A stretch of DNA of 64,000 bases from Sympetrum striolatum (Eukaryota; Arthropoda; Insecta; Odonata; Libellulidae). Where the stretch lies: assembly GCA_947579665.1 (NCBI GenBank), contig OX388347.1, positions 41,238,943 to 41,302,942 on the forward strand, written 5' to 3'. A program made the translations under genes and the position numbers. A model generated the notes under the pieces. The model ran no database searches, had not been told where the DNA came from, and was given only the letters and a program-made list of their open reading frames with translations. This document shows, in pieces, positions 48,900 through 58,695 of the stretch (the first letter of the stretch is position 1; each line of letters opens with the position of its first letter).

Positions 48900-49360
48900 A
48901 AATACTTACAAAATCGAAGGCCAGTTCATAGGTGATTTCTTGGAGTATGTGGATGTGGTCCATATTAGAAGCCCTTCTGGAATCCAACTTCCTCTCTTGG
49001 CTGGGTAGAGGACAGAGTCATCTTTAGACTTTCAGCTATTATCTTCACGATTTTTTTGTACACAAGTAGGAGGAGGCTGATGGGTTGGTTATTTTTCAAA
49101 TCATGCTTGCTTTCTTTCCTGTCCAAAAGGGGAGTCCTGGTTCTGTCATTGGAGATTTTCCCTTGTCTTAGGCATTTAGCAAATAACTGCACTAAAATGT
49201 TTGGAATCTCAGTTTCACCAGCTTTTAGATCCACCAACACTCCTGCTCCTCCTACTTTTCCACACTTCGTCTTCTTGATTGCTTGATTTACTTGTTGAAT
49301 AAAGGGGAGATCTTGCAAGTTGGCCTTTTCGTTGGTTCTGTCTTCTCGCATAGGTTGCTG
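48900..49360 (-). mobile_element. LINE fragment, RTE-like reverse transcriptase
   Basis: The minus strand reads QVNQAIKKTKCGKVGGAGVL (the usual KAPGPDG region), then IPNILVQLFAKCLRQGKISN, NNQPISLLLLVYKKIVKIIA (NYRPISLL) and SSTQPREEVGFQKGF (QPREQAGFR). After a stop it reads MDHIHILQEITYELAFDFVS. The QPRE-AGF signature points to the RTE group and differs from the other LINEs here. Only part of the RT survives, with no ends seen. Confidence 0.8.
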
Positions 49361-49420
49361 AAATATTCTGCTACTGTCCTCAGTATGCTCGATCTGTTCT
49401 AAGTTTGTTTACTGTTTATT

Positions 49421-50028
49421 TAAATAAGTTTACCACTAATCGATTTACTGTGAGTACTCCAATCCAAGTTTTTAGTTACTAACTTTCTTCAAAAAAAGTA
49501 TAATTATAAAAACACTCTATCTCCTCTTAATATCAAGTGTTATGTTTGATTTTTATGCCATCATGCATTTTTATGCCATTTATGTTTATTTTTATGCCCA
49601 AGCTCAGATGGTTTATTTGCAGCAGCCATTTCGTCATCATGGTTTGATGGCAACCAACGCTCTGACCCTGACGGTTACCCCAGAGAGACTTCTTGATAAA
49701 TAGCATGTGGTATGTACCCGTGCTAATAATACAAAGAGCAATTAAGGGAAAATATCAGGATTTTATATTGGATTGGTAGAGAATATTATATTGAGTGTTT
49801 TTCTTCAGATTATTCTGTATTTTAGGATTAATCGTTTGTTCGTTCCTCCGAGAAGGTAAATGAACTTTGAAAGGATATTAGAAAATGGTAATTATTTTTG
49901 GAAAGAAAAAAAATTAAATATAATGGAATTTGTACAAGTTTTGTTAGTAAAGACTTTATATGAAGAAAATTTTGTGAGCTCATTACGCAGGTTCCGTCTT
50001 ACAGAGGGCATTTCCAGTGAAAACCCTT
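49421..50028. other. No supported gene
   Basis: Short frames on both strands at 49,860-50,074 overlap in antisense and have no recognisable content. Confidence 0.45.
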
Positions 50029-51949
50029 CCCAAACAACACATTGACATCCAACGGATGTCTGATGGACATCCATGACGGATGTTACGTATGTCCCACGGA
50101 TGTCCGATGAGCATCCGGCGATATCCCACGGATGTCCGTAGGATATCCATATGTCCCAAAATCCGATATCCGCAGGATATCCATTAAATGACCATATGAG
50201 ATATTAATAATATTTCATGCATTTTGTTGCAAGAATATACACCAAAAAGATTCCTTCACATGAAATACAAACTTTACAAGTTGGAAGGATTCTTCATTAA
50301 AACTTTCGCGGGTACTCATCATGGTGATTAAAAATGAAAATTTTTAATCACCATGGTAGAAGGACTTAAGAGTTCCGATGGCACCTATAGATGAGTTGAT
50401 GGGAGTAGTAACCATTGACGAATGAATGCATTAACGAGAGACTGCTGATTATAAAAAAAAACAAATTTACATTTCAAAAAAATTTATTTTCCCTCTATTA
50501 CAAAGTAGTACGATATTTTTACAAAGTTGTTTGCCTTACAGCCAAGCTTACTCACTGCAACTGGTTATTTTCCTGGGCCCTACAATATAGAAGTAAAAGG
50601 AAATATTATAAAAAAGCAGTCACAGAGTTATTTGACCCTTATGCAATTCCTTTTGAGGTAGACACAGTAAAAAGAGCTAAATAACTGACATTAGATTAAT
50701 GTGGCAAAATGTTAAATACCTTCCTTACTGGTTTATTATCCATTGTTGTTATGTAGAAAACCTTTGGAATGAATCATTTGTGTATTTTGCATTTTTCAAT
50801 ATTGGTTCTTCGGCATTCAATTTTGTAACTTGCTAAATATAATTTAAACATTTTCATAAAGACCGGAAAAGGGCTATTTAGAATTATATAAATGAATGAA
50901 AACAAAAATATAGATACAAAACTCAAGAAATTTTTTCATTTCCTTTTTAAAATGAACTAAGTATATTTTGAATTTATTTGCATAATTGAAGACGTTCATT
51001 CCCATTACTTGGATTTCCACGCCAAAAGTTTTTTGTTCCATAATATTTTATGAGGTCAGATACTGAGTGAATTATGTCATGAATAATGGAAATAGTGCTA
51101 AACATAAAAGTCATTGCAACAGGTTAACTCTCTTAGTTCCACGGTAATTATAATATGTATTTCATCAGCATGCCTCAATGGCATTAGGCTACAACTTGAA
51201 GAAACAAGGCCTTCAAAGTTTCAGCCTTCTGCTTTTCACGGTGTGTAATTATTAATTGATATTTTTAATTGTTTGCTTTTTGGTATCCTTTATCCCAAAT
51301 ATTTTACTTATACAACATTTAAATAATATTTCATACATGCTGTTGCATTCTTTCCTTCATACACTCCACATACTACCTCATTTTGCTCATACCTTTTGCT
51401 CATGTTTGTATAAAAAAGTTGTCCAGTAATACACTAGTAACCAATCCTTCTCATAATTTCCCAAGTATTTTGAAGAGAAGAGAATTCCCCCTTGGAATGC
51501 GGAACAGCATCTATAAGAAGAGAACATATCCCATTACATGCTATTGACAGCATGTACATACAAATTACCATTTAATTAGTCTTTATGTTAGGAATAAAAC
51601 AAGCTAAAATGAAGTAATTCAAATAATATCAATGGTATAACTCATTGTGAAGAACAAATGAAGTGCTGTGACAATGGGACACAGAATGCCAATTCTTCTA
51701 TGCAGAGTAACTATAGTTGAAACATTAAATAAAGATCACCCTCAAAATAACTGCAATAGTTTTCATAAATTAGTGATTTCTGAAATGTCATTAATATGTG
51801 GAGTATTCCATCTATACATTACATACAATCTAACTTAATTCTAGTAAATTTCTGCATGTTTTCTTAGTCCTATGAAAATGTACACATTTTCACACACACC
51901 ATGGATGCCTAAATTGTTTCGCAAATCCCTACATTTGTAAACCCTTCAA

Positions 51950-52530
51950 AATTTTAGACAGTTACTAGACAAACAGATCTCAAATTTTAAGTTTTTTTTT
52001 AATTCCCCACTAGGAATACAATTAATTTTAAAGCAATGCATACCAAAAACTGCAGTCTTCAAGCTGAGTTCAGAGAATACTTTTTTCTTTTTAGGCCCAA
52101 TCCAACCATAACTGGCAGACAGGTTGTCTGTCATGACATGCTGGAGAATACATACAATCATGTCCTTTGCAGTGTTCCCTCCAATGAAGGACAACTCAGA
52201 CACCTGCAATTAAATTGATAAAGTACACATTACTCAGACTTTTCCAGTTGATTGATATTTTATCCAGCTTTATTTTATGAACATTCATCTTACCATCATC
52301 TTTCTAAATCCCACATCTTTAATTTTTTCTTCTGCTGTATCCAACTCCTCTTGGGTTCCCAGGGGAAATTCCAATCCACTAAATTATTCTTCCTCCTCAT
52401 AGTTCTGGGTTACCTTTTGCTATTGTAGCTTTCTCTTCTATTAATTCTAGCCTCTGTTCTATGTCTACAACAGCTCTCTTCACAAAGAGAATTGTCCTTA
52501 ATATTTCCTGCAGTTCTGAAAGAGATAAAT
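51950..52530 (-). pseudogene. DUF4806-like protein gene, three visible exon segments
   Basis: Minus-strand segments in order. First, ELQEILRTILFVKRAVVDIE and QRLELIEEKA (about 52,420-52,520), a predicted coiled helix. Second, FSGLEFPLGTQEELDTAEEK, ending FRKMM at donor GTAAGA (exon end 52,294). Third, after acceptor TTTAATTGCAG, the segment starting at 52,203: VSELSFIGGNTAKDMIVCIL, QHVMTDNLSASYGWIGPKKK and VFSELSLKTAVFG. The helix, then a short acidic linker, then a GG-x-T-x-K-D and YxWxG block is the layout I associate with DUF4806 proteins of arthropods and cnidarians. Their biochemical role is unknown and many are repeat-borne. After VFG the frame drifts, so the copy is probably dead. The family call is from memory. 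Confidence 0.6.
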
Positions 52531-52699
52531 CAAACCTCACATAATTGTCAATCAATAGCTCCCTTGTTTTAGTAGCAGCAAACTAGTGATATACACTCAC
52601 TCAACTCGGTCCCGTCCTCCTCTGTTCTTACATTGCTCCTTAGATTTCCACAGCATTTCTTCTTTGCATGTTTAGTATTTTCAGTAATGCCATTTACTT

Positions 52700-53300
52700 C
52701 AACTTCACTCTCTGAAGACAGGAAGAATTATTCTCTTTCTTGATTTTGATCTACCCCCACAGTCTTGAATGGAGTGCCCCTCGTTTTCCAACACACAATT
52801 TTCGGACCCACTAGCATTGAGAAACATAGGGTACCCTAACGACTCAACATCAGTCTCCAAGCACTGCTGTAAATCAGCTTTTAATAATTTATTTCGACCG
52901 CTTCTAGTCAATTCACTGAATAGCTTCCTCTTATTATTTATTCTGAGTGAATTTCATCCACAAATGTATGACGATGAAGATAAATGGCTCTAAGCAAACC
53001 TGAAGAAACGAGCGAAATATAATATTGGACAATCTGCTAACATTGGATGTTTTTTGTAAATATCTACAATCAGTACGTTTACAAGTTTTACTCACCAAAT
53101 TTGCGTTCTCAGCAGCACGATTACAACTCGTATGCCGAAGAATGGAGAAGTCCAGCCACATTAAAATACTCGTATCTACAACGACCCAGACCAATCCACA
53201 CCATGCGCATTTTGAATCCGTTAAACCTCGTTGTATATTCGATCGTGAAAATTGCTGCGCCCCCCCCCCCCATGGTGTGTCTCCCCGCGAAATTTGAATT
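52700..53300 (-). other. Possible upstream part of the DUF4806-like gene
   Basis: Two minus-strand frames (52,705-52,911 and 52,934-53,194) precede the recognisable exons in the same orientation and may hold its N-terminal coding exons. Neither matches a family I can name. A run of 12 C (53,260-53,271) lies at the upstream edge. Confidence 0.3.
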
Positions 53301-53570
53301 CGAATTTTGAGCAGTAGAGAGAATCTCCGTTTGAAATAGAAAGCCCGGAAAGCATTCCGATGGGATATCCGCCTCCGTTACACGATTTCAATATGAATTT
53401 GCAAATATATATAAACAATTTTACCATTTATTTTTAGAATTTAAAATTCTAAATCAAATTTCGCATGGAGACTTCTTTCGCCGGATGGAGTTTAGTTAAC
53501 ATATTCAATATTCATTCCAGAAGACATAGATAATTTGACTAATATTATTATCATGTTTGAAATAATATGG

Positions 53571-53684
53571 CTTAATATAATGGATATCCTGAAGTTTCCG
53601 CTAATAGCTATGAATGGGGAAAGAGTCACAAAATATAAATATGGTGTTTGGAGTATTTTGTGACTCTTTCCTTAATATAATGGA
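53571..53684. mobile_element. Short foldback flanked by direct repeats
   Basis: CTTAATATAATGGA occurs at 53,571-53,584 and 53,671-53,684, exactly 100 bp apart. Between and overlapping the second copy is a perfect 18-bp stem (GGAAAGAGTCACAAAATA, 53,618-53,635, with its complement at 53,654-53,671). It lies inside the larger DUF4806 element. This could be an insertion with a 14-bp target duplication or a local rearrangement. Confidence 0.6.
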
Positions 53685-54004
53685 ATCGGATCCTTTATAA
53701 TTAGCAGCATTTCTATCTTATAAGGGAACAAACCGAATAATTGGAATGTTAGACGATCTCGAAATGTGCTTAGAAACACATTTCCTTTGGTATTTTCTAA
53801 CTCGCCACTCCGGAATCAATCATTGAAATATTAAGTGTCTGGGGTGGGGGTGTCTGAATGGGCTTAGTGTCTAAATAACACTTTCTGTAGAAAGGTGTTC
53901 AATCGCTTCAGACGACCACGAACCGCATCTAGAAAGAATATTTCCCTATGGTTTTTTCACCCTTCTACATTGCAACTTTCTATGGTTAATGGGTTAATAT
54001 CCAT

Positions 54005-54085
54005 GTAATATCTATACAACATTAAACGTGGACATAATGCTTTTAGGATATTGGTAAACCTTTATGGATATTGTATAGATATTAC
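54005..54085. repeat. Inverted repeat, 15-bp perfect arms
   Basis: GTAATATCTATACAA (54,005-54,019) and its exact complement (54,071-54,085) flank a 51-nt spacer near the right end of the DUF4806 element. Confidence 0.65.
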
Positions 54086-54659
54086 TTGCTACTAGGGCAA
54101 TCAGTACCCCCTGGTGGGAATGATGTATCGTCTTGTCTCGTCTATTCGCTATAATATAATTTTAATTAACCTATTTAAATAACTTTTTGCGGTCAGAATT
54201 TGTATTTACATTCAGTTGCGGCTTCCATTAATGGAAGGCGTAACTGCATTGTTATTGTGCAAATGTGAGTGCAATATTATTACATTAATAAATGTTATGT
54301 ACATGGTTCTGTAACAGATTATCCTATTGACAACCCATTGGGAAGTTTTAGGGATCATCTGGCATTGGATATCCGTGGGAGAGCCGATGGATATCCTGAA
54401 TGCCAGCAGACCAGGATAGGATATGGCGGACATGAAACGGATATCCGTAGGATATCCGGTGTTGTCTGGGTTGCTTATTTTAATTGTTATTTATGCTTCC
54501 GGCTTAGTCTTCCGGTTTCGGGATAAACAAGTTCCGCTTTAGAAAGGTTTTACGAATACTTTTTACGTTAAGAATAATGCCTGAGGTAATAGTTCATCTG
54601 AGTGCGTGGTGGTGAAGGGGTATGCTTACCGTTTTCGGCCAAATCGCAAACAACGTTAT

Positions 54660-54860
54660 TGAATTACCAGTTCAATTTTTCAAATTCAACTTTTTCAATT
54701 TGGTGTCCTCATCGACAAATTTACCTTCAATTTCTGTAACATACTCAATGAAAAAGTAATTATGGATATTGGCTCCCACCGGGAATTGAACCTGGGACCG
54801 CTTTCACCAAAGACAAACGCGCTGTCCACATGACTATCCGGAAGACTAACCGCATTTGTA
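54660..54860 (-). mobile_element. tRNA-derived SINE, second family
   Basis: On the minus strand GGATAGTCATGTGGACAGCG (A-box region) and CCCAGGTTCAATTCCCGG (B box GGTTCAATTCC) are spaced as in a tRNA. The head ends GGTGGGAGCC near 54,771 and is followed by an unrelated AT-rich body (AATATCCATAATTACTTTTT). The 5' acceptor strand does not pair well with GGGAGCC, so a functional tRNA gene is unlikely. Body limits are approximate. Confidence 0.6.
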
Positions 54861-55182
54861 CCTATCTGCAACGTCTACTCTGCGATGTTGCCGTATCTTG
54901 GCAATCGAGCTGGGTTATCTCTGTCGTGTCTGTCTAAATATTTTCGTTATTTACATCGGACATCACTGGAAAGATGGGCGAGGCATGGTGCTGATGATTA
55001 AGTGAAATCATACACTTACTAGTGTCGTGATATTGAATTAAGGTACTGTCTGTATTGAATCACGTCGGTTTTTCAGTTGTTATATAGCGTGATTTAGTCT
55101 CTGGTTGCCGGTTCTTGAATCGTAAACTTCAGCATTCATTCTCCTTCCAATACTCAGCCTATAACCTCCTTTCTGTAGTATT

Positions 55183-55271
55183 CAATGATGGGTAAAGTTT
55201 CGGAAGAGTCAATCTTAGTGCAAAAAAAATAAAACCCTGAAGGTCCTCTTCCAAAACTTTACCCAATGATG
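55183..55271. mobile_element. Small foldback flanked by CAATGATG
   Basis: GGGTAAAGTTTCGGAAGAG (55,190-55,208) pairs with CTCTTCCAAAACTTTACCC (55,246-55,264) with one mismatch. CAATGATG occurs immediately outside each arm (55,183-55,190 and 55,264-55,271), as a target-site duplication would. About 75 bp long, non-coding. Confidence 0.7.
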
Positions 55272-55635
55272 TATTGTTTTTGTTTGTCTCCTAACTTTTA
55301 TCTTTTCATTGGCTTCGATTTTCTCTCCCAGTCACTTTCTTAATTCGCCTAAGGAGCCCGCACTTCTTTACATACATTCTCTTCGTTTACATTATATAAG
55401 TTATTCAGTGAAGGCGTAAAATATGCTTCAAGCCAGAAACGATCTAATTCAAAATTATTTAATGGAAAGCTCGGAATTTCAGTGAAGAAGAAATGACAGC
55501 TTTCGAGAGTAACTTTCGGATATTTTTCATATATGACAATAATCAGAAAATTTCTCTTATCTATAATTTATCAAATTAAATTTAATTATCAGAAAGATTT
55601 CTAGTAATCATTGGATGCATTTTCTTCTATTGCAG

Positions 55636-55689
55636 TGCTGCCTCAAGAACTATGGAAGATATGGATCCCATGGAAGTTACAGAAGACAG
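55636..55689 (+). CDS. Duplicated candidate exon, copy 1
   Basis: 54 nt between TTCTATTGCAG and GTAATG. All three frames are open. One reads AASRTMEDMDPMEVTED, an acidic Met-containing stretch that could be the N-terminus of the caspase-like protein starting 1.5 kb downstream on the same strand. That frame ends in phase 2, while the next recognised exon (57,179) opens in phase 0. So either another exon lies between, or the phase-0 frame (CCLKNYGRYGSHGSYRRQ) is used, or the pair belongs to another transcript. Its length is a multiple of three, so inclusion or skipping would not shift the frame. Confidence 0.5.
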
Positions 55690-55910
55690 GTAATGCTGTA
55701 AGATTTGAAGAAACATGTCAATAGTCGAATTATTTAATGGAAAGCTCGGAATTTCAATGAAGAAGAAATGACAGCTTTCGAGAGTAACTTTCTGATATTT
55801 TTCATATATGACAATAATCAGAAAATTTCTCTTATCTTCAATTTATCAAATCAAATTTAATTATCAGAAAGATTTATAGTAATCATTGGATGCATTTTCT
55901 TCTATTGCAG

Positions 55911-55964
55911 TGCTGCCTCAAGAACTATGGAAGATGTGGATCCCATGGAAGTTACAGAAGACAG
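55911..55964 (+). CDS. Duplicated candidate exon, copy 2
   Basis: Same 54 nt with a single A-to-G change (ATG to GTG, Met to Val in the MEDMDPMEV frame: MEDVDPMEV). The splice sites are identical to copy 1. Because both copies keep intact signals and frame, they could be spliced alternatively or together. Confidence 0.5.
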
Positions 55965-56360
55965 GTAATGCTGTAAGATTTGAAGAAACATGTCAATAGA
56001 TGAATGTCTTAGAAGGTGAGAACATAATACCAAAGACAATACTTGGAGAGTAGCGGAAAAATGTAGCGGAAGTTACTCTTGTAAATGGAAATAGGAAAGC
56101 AAGGCTAAGGCAATGGTAGACGACGTATTGGTGCAGTGGCAATGTGCTTGTAAAAATAAAAAATACTTTAACCTTACACCCCATACATGACATCAAAACT
56201 CCATCTGTAAATTTACAATGTTATAAAATCCACAGAGGAAGGCCTCGTATTATGGAAATCCATCATAAAGAGAGACAGAGTAGTACTTTTCTCGTAGTTT
56301 CATTTTCCACTGCAGGTCTTACAATTAGTAATTAAGTAATCGCCATCATCAGGTAAATCC

Positions 56361-56405
56361 GAGAAGTAAGTCCACTTAAAGTTGGACCTGTCTGACTTAC
56401 TTCTC
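56361..56405. repeat. 12-bp inverted repeat
   Basis: GAGAAGTAAGTC (56,361-56,372) and GACTTACTTCTC (56,394-56,405) around a 21-nt loop, in the interval between the duplicated exon and the caspase exons. Confidence 0.6.
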
Positions 56406-57178
56406 TCATTGTTTCTATATGATGCTCACGTTTCCTTACAAATTCAACTGTTTTAAACATTTGCTCTATAGGAAAGGATTTAAGCCCCTGCCTTGAGAAG
56501 TATTTCACCTATAACAGCTCAATTTCCAAGTGAAAACTACCTGATATTTCTTCTTTGCTTAAGAAGATTAACTTTCATTTTTTCACTTTCATGACAGTTG
56601 TGCCTTGCCCATATGCCATGCCTTTGCAATATTTGTCAACATTACCTTAAGTAACTAACATTCTGTGTACCTATACCATAAAGTAAAACTAACTTTCCCT
56701 TCAATCATCTCTCATTTAAGCTTTCTAAACCTAATCATATTATCATCTTGGTCACTTTCTCCTTTGTGCGCAAATTTTAGCCTAATTAAAATTTATTTGC
56801 AGACTTTTAGGTTTCTAATAAAATGACTTTGTTTCATGGGGAGATTAAGACTTCTTACTTAGTTATTAATGTAATTAGCCTTTTCTTACATTTAATCTTT
56901 TGCCATTTGTTGTATAAACCTCTTAGAAATTAGGCAAAAGAAAAAAGGAAATTTTTTGCAACATGTTCACCAACTTACTTGAAAAATTCCAAAGCTGGAA
57001 GATGAATGACTAATTAATTTATAACAACTCAATAACAGGAGTACTGTTTGGGGTGTATTATCAACAAAGAGTTTTTGCCATTTCATGAGAGTGTAAAATT
57101 AATATGAATGGCTTATTTATAAGCACCTGGCATATAAGGACCTAATATTTCAAAAGTAATATATTTTTCATAAACCAG

Positions 57179-58658
57179 AAGCAGATCTTAATGAAACCCC
57201 GAATCTATGGTTTCAATAATGGTTTTCAACATCTTAACAGGGACAAAGGTCACCCTAAATACCGGGGTTTAGCTATAATTGCCATCTTCCATGAATTCCA
57301 TCCCAAACAAAATTTGGTTAATATTCTAAACACAGAAGTAGACAGGAAATTGTTGGAGAATGGATTTAGGAAACTACAATATGGAGTAGTAGTATGGGAT
57401 GAGGCTATGAAAAAGAAACGTTTCCTTGATTCACTTAAGAAGGGTAAGTAGAAAATTCAAATATTACTACTTGTTTTTTCATATTTTCAATAAATTTCTG
57501 ATATAATACCAGTTGTTTAAAAACAAATGGTAAAAACTGTAAAACTTTTTGTGAAAGCCTCAGATAAGAAAATAAAAGTCCTCTCTACAGTTGAATCGAG
57601 TCCATTGAAAAATCATCCCTTTCTCATGCAAATTAGTTAGACCGCTCATGATTTTGGTTTGAATGATGTTTGATATCTAGGAAGAGTTTTGATATATAAC
57701 ATAGAATCTGGTGTAACTTTTTGCATTTTTAAATCATCAAGGTAGAGTATTAAAAGCTAAGTATTTTCCTGAGCACATTCTGTTCCTATGACCAAATCTT
57801 AACATAATCAGTTCAGAGCAAGGCAGTAATAAAAGGGGTATCTCTATATACATTTTCAAGCAAAACAAACTATAATTTTCGGTGCATCAACTTTTTTCAG
57901 GGTAATTAAGAAAATTTGATTTGTTGCCTTGAATTAACCTTCCTAATCTCTTTATCATGTGGTTCTTTTTTTTTTGGTATGTGTAATTTCTGGTTCTAAG
58001 CCTCGTCTTATTTTTCAGTTTCTTGTGATCCAATTAACGATGAGTGTGAAACATTTGCTTTAGTCATTATCACTCATGGGAATCGAAATGGGACCTTATA
58101 TGCATGGGATGGCCCTTTCAGTCGCCAAGATGTTTACGACTGTTTTAATGCTAAGGGATGCAAATTGAAAGATAAAATGAAATTATTAATCTTTCATGTG
58201 AGTATGAAATATTGATTAAGGTTTTTGCTTATTTTTAAATCAAAACTCAAAATATCCTTAAGCAATAATCATTTTTAATAATAAATAATGTGTGGTTCTT
58301 TGTTTATGGAGAAAGAAATTCTCATGGATAACCAAAGTGATTATTGAATCGATAGTTAAGGTTTTCACCATTAGAATAGATAGTGCAGATCAACCTGATA
58401 GATGAGAGAGCAATATTGTAAAGCGTCATTAGCAACCTAACCTTATTTATAGCAATGTATACTTCTAATATTGGAATTTTATTTAATGAGTAGAAACATA
58501 GAATCTATTAACCGAAACGCTTCTACTAAGCATTTAATTATTCAGATAAGTGTTTATTGTGTAAGTAGCATATGAGGGAGCCTTTGTGCGACTGCCAGCC
58601 TTATCATACAATGTAAATTTCTACCATGTAATAATAATAATAATGCCGTCTTTTTTAT

Positions 58659-58695
<37 letters not shown>

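Larger units (their letters stand above)
50029..54470 (-). mobile_element. DNA transposon-like element with GGATATCC-rich ends and DUF4806 gene
   Basis: Imperfect terminal inverted repeats: CCCAAACAACAC (50,029-50,040) at the left against the reverse of GTGTTGTCTGGG (54,459-54,470) at the right. Arrays of GGATGTCC/GGATATCC words follow inward on both sides (50,045-50,185; 54,365-54,458), including GGATATCCGTAGGATATCC. This end architecture with subterminal repeats is that of a cut-and-paste transposon. The interior holds a broken minus-strand gene (51,950-53,300) with a DUF4806-like domain. I found no recognisable transposase core. The target duplication is unclear (TT on both sides at most). 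Superfamily not assigned. Confidence 0.65.
55453..55999 (+). repeat. 275-bp tandem duplication containing an exon-like segment
   Basis: Unit 1 is 55,453-55,727 and unit 2 is 55,728-55,999 and just beyond. I count about seven substitutions over the unit and no length change. Each unit contains intron-like sequence, an acceptor (TTCTTCTATTGCAG), the same 54-nt segment, and a donor (GTAATG). The low divergence points to a recent event. Confidence 0.9.

Noticed and set aside
53260..53271. Twelve-C run as a regulatory G-quadruplex
   Set aside because: A single homopolymer tract does not make a four-tract quadruplex motif; no companion G/C tracts lie close by.
54771..54852. Possible functional tRNA gene on the minus strand
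   Set aside because: A and B boxes are good, but the acceptor strand does not pair and an AT-rich body follows, so a tRNA-derived SINE fits better.
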